Shown one piece after another: positions 15,313-23,760 of a stretch of DNA of 64,000 nt; position 1 is the stretch's first letter, and each line of letters begins with the position of its first letter. A model generated the notes under the pieces. It did no database searches. It had not been told where the DNA came from and saw only the letters and a list, made by a program, of their open reading frames with translations. The stretch comes from Bin87 sp965232895. GTDB taxonomy: Bacteria > Chloroflexota > Dehalococcoidia > Lucifugimonadales > UBA3495. The translations under genes and the position numbers were made by a program. The stretch lies in assembly GCA_965232895.1 (NCBI GenBank), contig OZ247430.1, forward strand, positions 4,056,765-4,120,764. The letters are read 5' to 3'.

Positions 15313-16947
15313 TTACGCCTGCCCGGCTCCGCGAGCGCGCGAATCCAGGCTTACCGCCAGCCTGGATCGGAACGGGCGCACCCGGTTGTCCTGGTGCGGC
15401 ACACCCATGGGAACCACGAATACCGCCTCTTGCCCTGCCGAATGGGGCTCGAAAAACTCAACAACGGAATCGTCGTAGAAGGTCAGTCCGGTGGCTCCCA
15501 TCCCCAGCGCGTGCGAAGCAAGATAGATCCGCCCGCCGATGATGCCGGCTACCGTCTGCGCCATCCGGTAACCCCGGGTCCCGAATTCACGCTCGATCAA
15601 CGACAGGTCCGCAGTGATGAATGCAACAGCCGCGGCGTCCGCCGGCAGCGCCTGTTCGAATCCGAGGTGTCCGGCCGTTTCCCTGAAGTCTCCTTCCCTG
15701 AGCAGCCGCAGGCCGTTGTAGAAGCGGTTGTAGTAATAGGCGCCGGGGTTGAGGCCGGTCACGGCGTTCACAATCAGGTAGACGCTCAAGTATGGCGAGA
15801 ACCCATCCGCCAGGTGCGGCGCATTGATCGCGTTTCCAGCAGCATCGATGATGGAGCGGAAATCCTCCCACAACATCGCTTCGGTCGCAAAGCGCCGGGT
15901 CGAACCGCGGGAACGGATGCAATCGCCCAACGATTGCGCTGGGCGCAACGCCAGATCCAAGTCGCCATCAAAGCTTCCGTCCAACCCCGAACGCAGCGGG
16001 CGAAAATGCTCGCCGGTGCCGTCGAGTTCCTCTTTGTCGCTGCTGCGGGCGTTTTCGCGGGGTTCATTCCAGATCGCAACGTCTTCCCCGGTCCGCAGCC
16101 ATGAAGCCAGATGAACTTCACGCGACAGCGGGTAGTCCAGGGCCCCGGCCGCGAGATCGTTGCTTTCCTGGGGCAACATTCCCGGAACGTCACCCGAACC
16201 CGGGTTGAGCATTCCGTCGGGACTGCCCACCGTCGCCAGCAGGGAGGGCGCTTCATCAATCCCATCGATTCCCAGGTAGCCTGTGAGCGACCGGTCCACA
16301 AACCCAAACCTGAGGCCCACCGGGGTTCCGGCAGCGTTTCCGGCCGCCGTGAGGTTGGCGGCGATGGTTCCCAGATCCCAATAGCAGTACCGGTAGCCGC
16401 GTTCGCGGTATTTCCAGGCGCTCCGCCAGAATACCGTGGTGAACACCAGCGTTGCCGGATAGGCGGCATGGTCCTGGGCCGCCGCGCCGACCCAGCGCCG
16501 CAGGTCACCGTTCCGCAGGCGCGCCAGGGTGAAATCCAGCGGGTTGAAGTGGTAAACCCCGGCGCGCAGGCCGTCCAGGTCACCGCAGACTACGTAGATT
16601 TCGGTCGGGTACAGCGCGCCCGCGGACGCCGCTGCCCGGTAGTGCACCTCGCCGTCCCGCAGATGCCGGCGTCGGATCACCGCAGCCGCGTGGTATAGCA
16701 GCTCAGCCAGTGTCTGCAAGGTCACCGGGCCTTCCCCGGCGGCGTTCTGGCCGGCTCCACGGATAGACTGCAGGGTCGACATAGCAAGCCCTGAAGACGA
16801 CGCAACGTCCGGCAGCGGTATTGCGCGCAGCCCGGAGTACGTCTTGTACAGTGGCGGCTTGTTGCTCAGGTTGATGTACCGGAGTTTGGTCGCCTCATTG
16901 AACGAAGCTGCCACGCCTGCGCCATCGGTTGTCTGGTTGGTAACCAT
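15313..16947 (-). CDS. SagB/ThcOx family dehydrogenase (tandem nitroreductase domains)
   Basis: 544 aa. Two nitroreductase-like domains in one chain: the first with 'AAASAGALYPTEIYVV' and 'AGVYHFNPLDFTLARL', the second with 'RGSTRRFATEAM' and 'TGLNPGAYYYNRF'. SagB/ThcOx proteins use FMN to oxidise azolines to azoles in modified peptides, but tandem-domain relatives also occur widely without a peptide cluster. No YcaO cyclodehydratase, E1-like protein or precursor peptide is nearby, so a role in peptide modification is not supported here. ATG 16947 chosen since the upstream open frame is low-complexity basic sequence overlapping folB. It follows folB by 34 nt and may be co-transcribed. Confidence 0.85.
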   Translation of the reverse strand: MVTNQTTDGAGVAASFNEATKLRYINLSNKPPLYKTYSGLRAIPLPDVASSSGLAMSTLQSIRGAGQNAAGEGPVTLQTLAELLYHAAAVIRRRHLRDGEVHYRAAASAGALYPTEIYVVCGDLDGLRAGVYHFNPLDFTLARLRNGDLRRWVGAAAQDHAAYPATLVFTTVFWRSAWKYRERGYRYCYWDLGTIAANLTAAGNAAGTPVGLRFGFVDRSLTGYLGIDGIDEAPSLLATVGSPDGMLNPGSGDVPGMLPQESNDLAAGALDYPLSREVHLASWLRTGEDVAIWNEPRENARSSDKEELDGTGEHFRPLRSGLDGSFDGDLDLALRPAQSLGDCIRSRGSTRRFATEAMLWEDFRSIIDAAGNAINAPHLADGFSPYLSVYLIVNAVTGLNPGAYYYNRFYNGLRLLREGDFRETAGHLGFEQALPADAAAVAFITADLSLIEREFGTRGYRMAQTVAGIIGGRIYLASHALGMGATGLTFYDDSVVEFFEPHSAGQEAVFVVPMGVPHQDNRVRPFRSRLAVSLDSRARGAGQA

Positions 16948-16981
16948 ATGTTGTGATCCTGCTCGGGTAGGGTCAGGCCGG

Positions 16982-17356
16982 TCAAACGGGGCGCGACCGG
17001 TAGATTTCCACCGCCGCGGCCTCGATGACTGAACCCTTGATTGGCGGGCGCGGTTTGTGAACTCGGACGCGGACCGCATCGATTTGCGGATGTTCGTTCA
17101 ATACCCTGTTGGCAATTGCTCCCGCAGCAGCCTCCAACAGGTTCCGTGGTTCGCCTTCCATCACCACTTTCACCGCCCGGTACAGATCCGTATAGCTCAC
17201 CGTGTCTTCCAAACGGTCGGAGGCCGCCGGAACGCTCAGGTCCAGTTCCACCTGCAAGTCCACAACGAACTGCTGTCCCAGGCTCCGTTCTTCAGGGTTC
17301 ACTCCGTGGAATCCGTAGAACTGGAGGCCATTCAGGACTATACGGTCTGGAGACAT
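16982..17356 (-). CDS. folB: Dihydroneopterin aldolase
   Basis: 124 aa, normal size. FolB converts 7,8-dihydroneopterin to 6-hydroxymethyl-dihydropterin in folate synthesis. Family marks: 'DRIVLNGLQFYGFHGVNPEE' at the N terminus with the catalytic-region H-G-x-x-P/E, 'VSYTDLYRAV', 'NLLEAAAGAIANRVL', and the C-terminal 'VRVHKPRPPIKG' containing the conserved Lys-Pro. No other folate gene is in the window. Confidence 0.93.
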   Translation of the reverse strand: MSPDRIVLNGLQFYGFHGVNPEERSLGQQFVVDLQVELDLSVPAASDRLEDTVSYTDLYRAVKVVMEGEPRNLLEAAAGAIANRVLNEHPQIDAVRVRVHKPRPPIKGSVIEAAAVEIYRSRPV

Positions 17357-17499
17357 AAGGTGAGAAAGCCGCTCTTTGCGCCGTCAACGCGGCTACGGCT
17401 GAGTTTGCCGCCAGCCTTTCACGGCGCGTCCAACGCCGCAAAGTCTGCGCCCGGCCCGGGGTAGGATCCCAGCCGCTTCGGATCCGTCATGCTCTGCGA

Positions 17500-18378
17500 T
17501 CAATTGGACTGGGCCTCTATGGCAGTGGCCTGCGCCAACAGGTTCTGGGCGCGTTTCACCACCGGTACGTCGACCATGCGCCCGTCAATCGACAGCGAAC
17601 CCCTACCCGCCGCCTCGGCTTCGTCCCATGCTTCCACGACACGGCGTGCGTAGGCCACGTCTTCAGCGTTGGGGGAAAACGTCTCGTTGATGGTATCTAT
17701 CTGCGCCGGATGGATGGCGAACTTCCCGGTGTAGCCCATCCGCCGCGCCGCGCTTGCGTCGGACCACAGCCCTTCGGGATCGCGGAACCCCACGAACGGG
17801 CCGTCCAGTCCGGCGACGCCAGCAGCCCGCGCCGCCACGGCCACCGCCGAACGAGCGAAATAACATTCCTCACCGAAGTCGCTGCGGACTACCCCCATGT
17901 CATTGGTGTAGTCTTCAGCGCCGAACGCGATCCCTACGATCCGCTGGGAAGCCCGCGCCATTTCGTACACGTGGACGATGGCCATCGCGGTTTCAATCCA
18001 GGGGATGACCCTGATGCTTCCCGGGTCGATTCCGGCTTTCGCTTCCAGCGGCGTGAGCAGTTGGTCGACCTGCTGCATATCCCAGGCCGTGTTGCCTTTG
18101 CCGATGCTGATTCCGGCCAGATCAGGCGATACCACCGCAGCCAATTCAGCCGCAGCCAGCCCGGTTTCCAGCGCATTGACCCGCACCATGACCCGTTTGC
18201 CGGCCTCGGTCAGGCGCGGAACCCATTCCGTTGCCAATTCGCATGCGGCGGCCTTCTCGCCGGGCGGCACCGAGTCCTCCAGGTCCACCATGATGATGTC
18301 GGCACCAAATTCCAACGCCCGCTCCAGCATGTTGGAGCGGTTTCCGGGAACAAAAACGATGCTGCGGAGCAACTGCAC
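17500..18378 (-). CDS. CoA ester lyase, CitE / HpcH-HpaI aldolase family
   Basis: 292 aa TIM-barrel lyase. Signatures: 'RSIVFVPGNRSNMLERAL', 'IIMVDLEDSVPPGEKAAA' with the Mg-binding Glu-Asp, 'VMVRVNAL', 'RVIPWIETAMAIV' and 'AFGAEDYTNDMG'. The family cleaves malyl-, citramalyl- or citryl-CoA-type esters to acetyl-CoA or propionyl-CoA plus an oxo acid. Without CitD/CitF neighbours it is not part of citrate lyase; a stand-alone malyl/citramalyl-CoA lyase is likelier. Genes on either side (folB, polA) give no pathway clue. Confidence 0.88.
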   Translation of the reverse strand: MQLLRSIVFVPGNRSNMLERALEFGADIIMVDLEDSVPPGEKAAACELATEWVPRLTEAGKRVMVRVNALETGLAAAELAAVVSPDLAGISIGKGNTAWDMQQVDQLLTPLEAKAGIDPGSIRVIPWIETAMAIVHVYEMARASQRIVGIAFGAEDYTNDMGVVRSDFGEECYFARSAVAVAARAAGVAGLDGPFVGFRDPEGLWSDASAARRMGYTGKFAIHPAQIDTINETFSPNAEDVAYARRVVEAWDEAEAAGRGSLSIDGRMVDVPVVKRAQNLLAQATAIEAQSN

Positions 18379-18497
18379 TGGATTAAACCTCTTGAAAGTT
18401 TCGTGTTGAGTCGAATTGCAGGAACTCGGTGGTTGGGAGGGTCAACGGCGGTGATCCCGCCGGCTATCGGCCGAATTACCGGACGTGGGGTAATGGC

Positions 18498-21293
18498 TCA
18501 GAAATCGCCCCAGGAGTAGCCCGACTTGACGTCGACCTTGAGAGTCACGTCCAGCTCCATCGCGGCCGGCATTTCGTCCATCACCAACTCCGTCATCACG
18601 TCCATTTCGTCGTCCGGCACTTCGAACACCAATTCGTCGTGCACCTGCAAGATCATGCGGGAGCGCATCTGCTCGTTGATCATGCGCTCCCGGACGTTGA
18701 TCATGGCTATCTTCATGATGTCGGCTGCGGTGCCCTGGATCGGCATGTTGATCGCCATGCGCTCTGCGGCCGCGCGGCTGTTGTGATTCGTGGACTGGAT
18801 GTCCGGCAAATACCGACGGCGGCCCAGCAGCGTCTCCGCGTACATCACGTTCCTGGTCCGCTCTTTCACGGATTCCAGGTAACCGTTGATGCCCGGGTAC
18901 CGGGAAAGGTAGGTGTCGATGAAGTGCCTTCCCTCTTCGCGACTGAACCCGGTTTGCTGGGAAATGCCGTAAGGACCCAAACCGTAAATCACGCCGAAAT
19001 TGAGCACCTTGGCGATCCGCCGCTGGTCCGCGTCCACATCGTTTATGGGGACGTTGAACATCTGGCTCGCGGTTGCGGCATGGATGTCCTCTCCGCGGCG
19101 GAAGGCGTCCAGCAGCGACGGATCCTGCGACATGTGCGCCAGCACCCGCAGCTCGATCTGCGAATAGTCGGCGGAGAGCAGCTGACAACCGGCATCGGCC
19201 ACGAAGGCCCGGCGAACCTGCCGGCCCATTTCGGTGCGGATCGGTATGTTCTGCAAGTTCGGATCGCTGCTGCTGAGCCGGCCCGTTGCCGAGCCGGTCT
19301 GATGATATGAGGTGTGGATCCTTCCCGTAGCCGGGTTCACCATCTCGGGGAGGGCGTCGACATAGGTCGACTTCAGCTTGGACACCTGCCGGTAATCCAG
19401 GATCTTGTCCACCGCCGGATGCAGGCCTTTCAAAGCCTCCAGCGCGTTGGCGTCGGTGGAATAGCCGGACCGCGTCCGACGCGATTTGGGTAAACCCAAC
19501 TCTCCAAACAACAGATCGCTCAGTTGCTTGGGCGAGTTGATGTTGACACTGTGGCCGATGGACTGGAACAGTTCCGCCTGGATTTGCTCCAGCTGTTCGT
19601 GCAGGTCCCGGGACATCTCGTGGAGGATACCTGCGTCCAACCGGACGCCGGATCGCTGCATTTCGACCAGCACCGGCACCAGCGGCAACTCTACGTCGGC
19701 AAACAGACCGCCGAGTCCCTGAGCCTCCAACGGAGCCTCAAAGTGCCGGCGGAGACGCAAGGTGCAGTCGGCATCGGCCGCCGCGTACGGCGCTCCGTCG
19801 GCGATTTCAACCTCGTTGAATGTTTGCTGCCGGGCGCCCTTGCCAATCAAGTCGGTGATTTCGGTCATTTCCCGGCCCAAAATCGACAGGGCCAGCGGTT
19901 TCAATCCCAACCGGTTGTTACCCAGAAGATGGGCCGCGATCATGGTGTCGTGATCCACCACTTGGTACGGGTCAATGCCATAGTTGCTCAGCAGAGTCAG
20001 ATCGTAGTTGGCGTTGTGCGCGGACCGTGGCATGCCTTCAGCGGTGAACAGTGGCCGAACGGCGGCCATCACTTCGGCCAGGGGCAATTGCCGGCCGGCT
20101 TGGTGGCCAACCGGCACGTACCAGGCGGCGCCACTGTCAACTGCGAAACTCAGGCCGGCCAACTCGGCGGCCATCGGGTCTGTGCTGCTGGATTCAGTGT
20201 CAAACGCGAAGGACCCGGCCTCCCGGATGGCCGCGATCATCGCATCGAGGTCTTCCCGGCTGTCCACGATGCGGTAATCGTAGGCCGTTGACTCTTCCCC
20301 CTTGGCCGCGGGGTGAACCGGGGGCCGTTCGGGGGATTCCGACGCGGTCGCCCAGGGCGCGTCCGGCGACGGCACGCGTCCGACGATGCTGTGGAACTCC
20401 AGGGTGGTCATCAGCGCGACCACCTCGGATCGCTCGTAGTCGCCGAACCGGCAGGCTTCCAGGTCGAGGGTGGTCGGAACGTCGCACTTGATGGTGGTCA
20501 AAAAGCGATACTCGAAAGCTGCTTCCCGGTTGGCCGCCAGGTTGTTGTGCACCCGCTTCTGGGAAATCTCCTCGAGGTGTTCGTAGATGCCCTCAAGCGT
20601 GCTGTAGTTGCTCAGGAGGGTGGTGGCTGTCTTGTCCCCGACTCCGGGTACTCCGGGTATGTTGTCGGACTTGTCGCCAACCAGGGCTTTGTAGTCCGGC
20701 TGTTGTTCCGCAGTAAGTCCGCCGTATCTCTCGGCCAGTTCATCTTCGTCCACGATCCGCCGGTCCCGCTCGCTGCTCGCCAGGTCCACGCGGACCAACG
20801 GAGAAATGAGCTGAAAGGTATCCCGGTCTCCGGTGAGGATCACCGTGGGAACGTGGGCTGCTTCAGCTTGACGACACAGCGTGCCGATGATGTCGTCCGC
20901 CTCGTAACCGGGCATTTCGTAAATGGGCACTGAGAACGTTGCCATCAGCTCTTTCACCCGATCAAACTGGCTGCGGAGCTCCGGCGGAGTCGGGGGGCGT
21001 TGGGCCTTGTATTCGGGAAAGAGCACGTGCCTGAAGGTAGGGCTCGGGTTGTCGAACGCAACGGCGACGTGGCTCGGTTGCCATTCGTTCAGCGCCCGTA
21101 TGAAAACGCTGGCGAACCCGTAGACGCCGGTTACATCTTCTCCGGAAGTCGACACGGTGAGATTGCGGTTGGCGCTGATTGCCCGGAACGAACGATGTAC
21201 CATCGCGTGTCCATCGATCAGCAGCAGCATTGGAGACCTCTGATCGCTGGATGCGAAGGTCATCGGCATCGACATCTGGTTGGCGCTGGACAT
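18498..21293 (-). CDS. polA: DNA polymerase I
   Basis: 931 aa. All three activities appear intact. The 5'-nuclease domain runs from 'MLLLIDGHAMVHRSFRA' with 'GYEADDIIGTL' and 'GDKSDNIPGVPGVGDKTA'. The 3'-5' exonuclease has 'AFDTESSSTDP', 'HNANYDLTLL' and 'YAAADADCTLRL', i.e. the DEDD acidic residues are present. The polymerase has 'SADYSQIELRVLAHMS', 'RIAKVLNFGVIYGLGPYGIS' and 'QVHDELVFE'. Start: ATG 21293 has GGAG about 8 nt upstream; ATG 21230 (at MLLLIDGH) with AGAGG upstream is a realistic alternative that would drop 21 non-conserved residues. Role: Okazaki fragment processing and excision repair. Confidence 0.96.
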   Translation of the reverse strand: MSSANQMSMPMTFASSDQRSPMLLLIDGHAMVHRSFRAISANRNLTVSTSGEDVTGVYGFASVFIRALNEWQPSHVAVAFDNPSPTFRHVLFPEYKAQRPPTPPELRSQFDRVKELMATFSVPIYEMPGYEADDIIGTLCRQAEAAHVPTVILTGDRDTFQLISPLVRVDLASSERDRRIVDEDELAERYGGLTAEQQPDYKALVGDKSDNIPGVPGVGDKTATTLLSNYSTLEGIYEHLEEISQKRVHNNLAANREAAFEYRFLTTIKCDVPTTLDLEACRFGDYERSEVVALMTTLEFHSIVGRVPSPDAPWATASESPERPPVHPAAKGEESTAYDYRIVDSREDLDAMIAAIREAGSFAFDTESSSTDPMAAELAGLSFAVDSGAAWYVPVGHQAGRQLPLAEVMAAVRPLFTAEGMPRSAHNANYDLTLLSNYGIDPYQVVDHDTMIAAHLLGNNRLGLKPLALSILGREMTEITDLIGKGARQQTFNEVEIADGAPYAAADADCTLRLRRHFEAPLEAQGLGGLFADVELPLVPVLVEMQRSGVRLDAGILHEMSRDLHEQLEQIQAELFQSIGHSVNINSPKQLSDLLFGELGLPKSRRTRSGYSTDANALEALKGLHPAVDKILDYRQVSKLKSTYVDALPEMVNPATGRIHTSYHQTGSATGRLSSSDPNLQNIPIRTEMGRQVRRAFVADAGCQLLSADYSQIELRVLAHMSQDPSLLDAFRRGEDIHAATASQMFNVPINDVDADQRRIAKVLNFGVIYGLGPYGISQQTGFSREEGRHFIDTYLSRYPGINGYLESVKERTRNVMYAETLLGRRRYLPDIQSTNHNSRAAAERMAINMPIQGTAADIMKIAMINVRERMINEQMRSRMILQVHDELVFEVPDDEMDVMTELVMDEMPAAMELDVTLKVDVKSGYSWGDF

Positions 21294-21351
21294 GTGGGGT
21301 CTCCGTGCGCGGATCAGCCGGTCGCAAGGACTGGTCCTTGACCGTTGCCAC

Positions 21352-21357
21352 ATTATA
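21352..21357 (-). promoter_or_regulatory. -10 element of polA
   Basis: TATAAT on the minus strand, predicted start near 21345, ~50-nt leader to ATG 21293. No good -35 seen. It is back to back with the promoter of the zinc-ribbon gene. Confidence 0.5.
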
Positions 21358-21390
21358 CATGAGGCAATGGCCAGGAGCGCTTGAGGCCTA

Positions 21391-21399
21391 TGCTACAAT
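21391..21399 (+). promoter_or_regulatory. Extended -10 promoter giving a near-leaderless zinc-ribbon mRNA
   Basis: TGCTACAAT (extended -10, TGn-TACAAT) ends exactly 9 nt before ATG 21409, so transcription should begin at or within a few nt of the start codon. The same 9-nt layout is seen before sbcC. Confidence 0.55.
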
Positions 21400-21408
21400 G
21401 CCCGCGTT

Positions 21409-21726
21409 ATGCCCGTTTACGAATATCGCTGCAACCGGTGCAACGTGCGGCAGTCCCGCCTTGTGTTCAGTTGGACCCCGGCCGAATCGTTGACCTGCAA
21501 TGGATGCGACGGGGCCGACTTGACCCGATTGGTTTCCGGGTTTTCGTTCCACCGCTCCTGGGGAGACAGCCTCAACTGGATGCCCGACAATGCTGCCGGG
21601 GACCTGGACAACAGCCATATTGGCAGTATCGACGCCCACATGGGCCGCATGGGCGATGCCATGGGCGGCGAGGTCACTCCGGACTTCCATGAACACCGGC
21701 ATGAAATCACTCATCCCGATGCCTGA
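21409..21726 (+). CDS. FmdB-type zinc ribbon protein (first of two)
   Basis: 105 aa. The N terminus 'MPVYEYRCNRCN' with a second Cys pair 'CNGCDG' is the FmdB/CxxC_CxxC_SSSS zinc ribbon pattern. The remainder is hydrophilic, His/Asp-rich and probably disordered ('HEHRHEITHPDA' at the end). The FmdB name comes from a gene once proposed to regulate formamidase; a general function is not known. A paralogue follows after 61 nt, and both head the thiE-containing gene run. Confidence 0.8.
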   Translation: MPVYEYRCNRCNVRQSRLVFSWTPAESLTCNGCDGADLTRLVSGFSFHRSWGDSLNWMPDNAAGDLDNSHIGSIDAHMGRMGDAMGGEVTPDFHEHRHEITHPDA

Positions 21727-21787
21727 GCAGCAATCGATCTCTTCGTAAACCGCTGGATAAACTTGGCTACGGTCCGCCACAATTAGC

Positions 21788-22123
21788 ATGCCGATCTACG
21801 AATACCGTTGCCAACAATGCCGGCAGATCTCCGCGATTTTCGTGCGCTCGATCAACTCCCCGCTGGCGCCGGCGTGTCGTTCCTGCGGCAGCGAAGACGT
21901 GGAGCGCCGCATGTCCACCTTCGCGATGGGTAAAACCACCAGCGACGTACACGGCGCAACCCCAATGGACAGCAGTTCCCGGGACTACTACAGCGATCCC
22001 CGCAACATAGGCCGCCACGTCGAAGAGTCATTCACGCGCCACGGCGTTGACATGCCGGACTCTGTCCGTGAATCGATCGATTCCGCCCGCAGCGGCGAGG
22101 CGCCCAAAGGAATGGACTTGTGA
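21788..22123 (+). CDS. FmdB-type zinc ribbon protein (second of two)
   Basis: 111 aa. 'MPIYEYRCQQCRQ' and 'ACRSCGSEDVERRMST' form the CxxC...CxxC ribbon, almost the same opening as the preceding gene, so the pair looks like a tandem duplication that has diverged outside the ribbon. The C-terminal half is polar with a short helix 'RHVEESFTRHGVDMPDSVR'. Its stop TGA overlaps the GTG start of thiE (GTGA at 22120-22123), showing translational coupling. Function not known. Confidence 0.82.
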   Translation: MPIYEYRCQQCRQISAIFVRSINSPLAPACRSCGSEDVERRMSTFAMGKTTSDVHGATPMDSSSRDYYSDPRNIGRHVEESFTRHGVDMPDSVRESIDSARSGEAPKGMDL

Positions 22124-23097
22124 CCGAGCAGGAACGCAATTCTCCCCCCGACCTGTTGTCGACGCTGGTCGCCTGCCTCGATGGAATCGTGGCCTCCGAC
22201 GCGCTTCCGGAGGGTTTGATGCGCGGTGAAATCGGCTGGCTGGGCGGCGACTTCAGCAACCCTGATCGGCAATCCACCGCGCCCTATGCGGTCGCGAGTC
22301 GAAACCAGGCGCTGGAGATGGCGGCCGCCGCCGGCGGCCTGCTTCACGTCCTCGAGGCGACCCAGGCAATTCCGGCTGATGGCGCGCTGCAATTGCGGCG
22401 CGCCCTGGATGATGCCGTCGCTCGCATCGGCGCCACGATGCGACGAGAACAGGCCGACCGCATCCGCGGCCTTTACGTAATCATCGACCCCGAAGTCACT
22501 GGCGGTCGTGACCCCCTGGAAATCGCCCGGGCGGCCATAAACGGCGGCGCCCGCATGCTGCAACTGCGCGACAAGCTGCGGGACAAAGGCGAGCAGTTGC
22601 CCCTGGGCCTCGAGTTGCGCAACTTGTGCGCCAACAACGATGCTCTGCTGATCATCAACGATCACGCAGACCTGGCTGCCGCGTTGGGCCCCGAGCATGT
22701 TGGGTTGCATGTAGGTCAAACCGATTTGCCCGTGGCCGAGGCAAGGAAAATCCTGGGGCCGGGTCAGGTTCTAGGCCGGTCCAATCGCGAGATCGACTTG
22801 ATAATCGAGTCTCAGGAGATGGGCGCGGACCACGTCGCCTTTGGCGCAATGTACACCACGACCACCAAGCAGGTCACTCGCGCGCCGCAGGGGCCGGAAC
22901 GCCTGAAGCAGGCGCGCGCCGCCGCGAGCGTGCCGTTGGTCGCCATTGGTGGAATTACGGCGGGGAACGTCGCCCCGGTGGTCGAAGCCGGCGCAGACGC
23001 GATCTGTGTCACCGCCGCCATCGGAAGCGCCCCCGAACCCGAAGCCGCGGCCGCGGCATTGACAGATGCAATTCGCGCCGCCGGCGGTCGAGTCTGA
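22120..23097 (+). CDS. thiE: Thiamine phosphate synthase with unrecognised N-terminal domain
   Basis: 325 aa. Residues ~115-325 are ThiE, which joins HMP-pyrophosphate to the thiazole phosphate: 'GGARMLQLRDK', 'LLIINDHADLAAAL' (phosphate and Mg sites), 'HVGLHVGQTDLP', 'GADHVAFGAMYTTTTK', 'PLVAIGGI'. The loop usually written G-x-S-x-H is G-R-S-N-R-E here. The first ~115 residues are helical, with 'NQALEMAAAAGGLLHVLEA' and 'LQLRRALDDAVARIG'; they do not look to me like ThiD2 or the other usual ThiE partners. GTG start overlaps the previous stop. thiD is separate, at 36466. Confidence 0.88.
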   Translation: MTEQERNSPPDLLSTLVACLDGIVASDALPEGLMRGEIGWLGGDFSNPDRQSTAPYAVASRNQALEMAAAAGGLLHVLEATQAIPADGALQLRRALDDAVARIGATMRREQADRIRGLYVIIDPEVTGGRDPLEIARAAINGGARMLQLRDKLRDKGEQLPLGLELRNLCANNDALLIINDHADLAAALGPEHVGLHVGQTDLPVAEARKILGPGQVLGRSNREIDLIIESQEMGADHVAFGAMYTTTTKQVTRAPQGPERLKQARAAASVPLVAIGGITAGNVAPVVEAGADAICVTAAIGSAPEPEAAAAALTDAIRAAGGRV

Positions 23098-23108
23098 CCG
23101 GATACGTT

Positions 23109-23741
23109 ATGCCCACTCGTTATGGCCCCCATCTGAGCGCACTGTCTGCCAAGGCGGTCGAAGAACTGACGGCCCGACATCGCGCCCGGGAACAGGCCCT
23201 GGGGGTATCCCGGCAGGTGATCCGGAACTCCGCCAATGCTATTCGCGCGGTGCACCGGAACGATTTCGACGAAGCGCGCCGGCTCATCGCGGAGGCGGGA
23301 ACCCAACTGGCAGAAACCCGCGGTATCCGTACCCACAACCCTGAGATTTACTACGCCGGGTTTTTGTCGGACGCGCGGAAGGAGTTCACCGAGGCTAACA
23401 TAACGCTGGCGGTGATTTCCGGAGCCGAAATACCGGACGCCGAGTCGCTCGACATGGACCCGCCGGCATACCTGAACGGCATGGCCGAGGTAATCGGCGA
23501 ACTGCGTCGCTACATTCTGGATGCCTTGCGCCGCGACGATACCTCACGGTGCGAAGAGCTGATGGAATTTATGGACGAGATTTACGGCATACTCGTTACC
23601 GTCGATTTCCCGGAGGCCGTAACCGGGGGCCTCCGCCACAGCACAGACGCCATGCGCGGCGTTCTGGAGCGCACTCGCGGTGATCTCACCATCTCCCTTC
23701 AGCAACGCCGGTTGGAGCGACGCCTGGAGGAGCTGACCTAG
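23109..23741 (+). CDS. Translin family protein
   Basis: 210 aa, all-helical, starting 11 nt after thiE. The C-terminal half matches prokaryotic translin: 'PPAYLNGMAEVIGELRRYIL', 'CEELMEFMDEIYGILVTVDF', 'LRHSTDAMRGVLERTRGDLT'; the last T-R-G-D-L-T block is the clearest family mark. Translin forms octameric rings that bind single-stranded DNA/RNA and, with TRAX in eukaryotes, process small RNAs; archaeal homologues are RNA-binding or nucleolytic. The family is best known from archaea and eukaryotes, so a bacterial member is noteworthy. The ATG at 23109 is the only start consistent with spacing after thiE. Its cellular role here is unknown. Confidence 0.75.
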   Translation: MPTRYGPHLSALSAKAVEELTARHRAREQALGVSRQVIRNSANAIRAVHRNDFDEARRLIAEAGTQLAETRGIRTHNPEIYYAGFLSDARKEFTEANITLAVISGAEIPDAESLDMDPPAYLNGMAEVIGELRRYILDALRRDDTSRCEELMEFMDEIYGILVTVDFPEAVTGGLRHSTDAMRGVLERTRGDLTISLQQRRLERRLEELT

Positions 23742-23760
23742 CCGGCCTGGCGCAGGTCGG

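Noticed and set aside
22000..22120. TPP riboswitch ahead of thiE or thiD
   Set aside because: No CUGAGA-type and ACCUGAUCUGG-type blocks were seen upstream of either gene; thiE overlaps the preceding gene.
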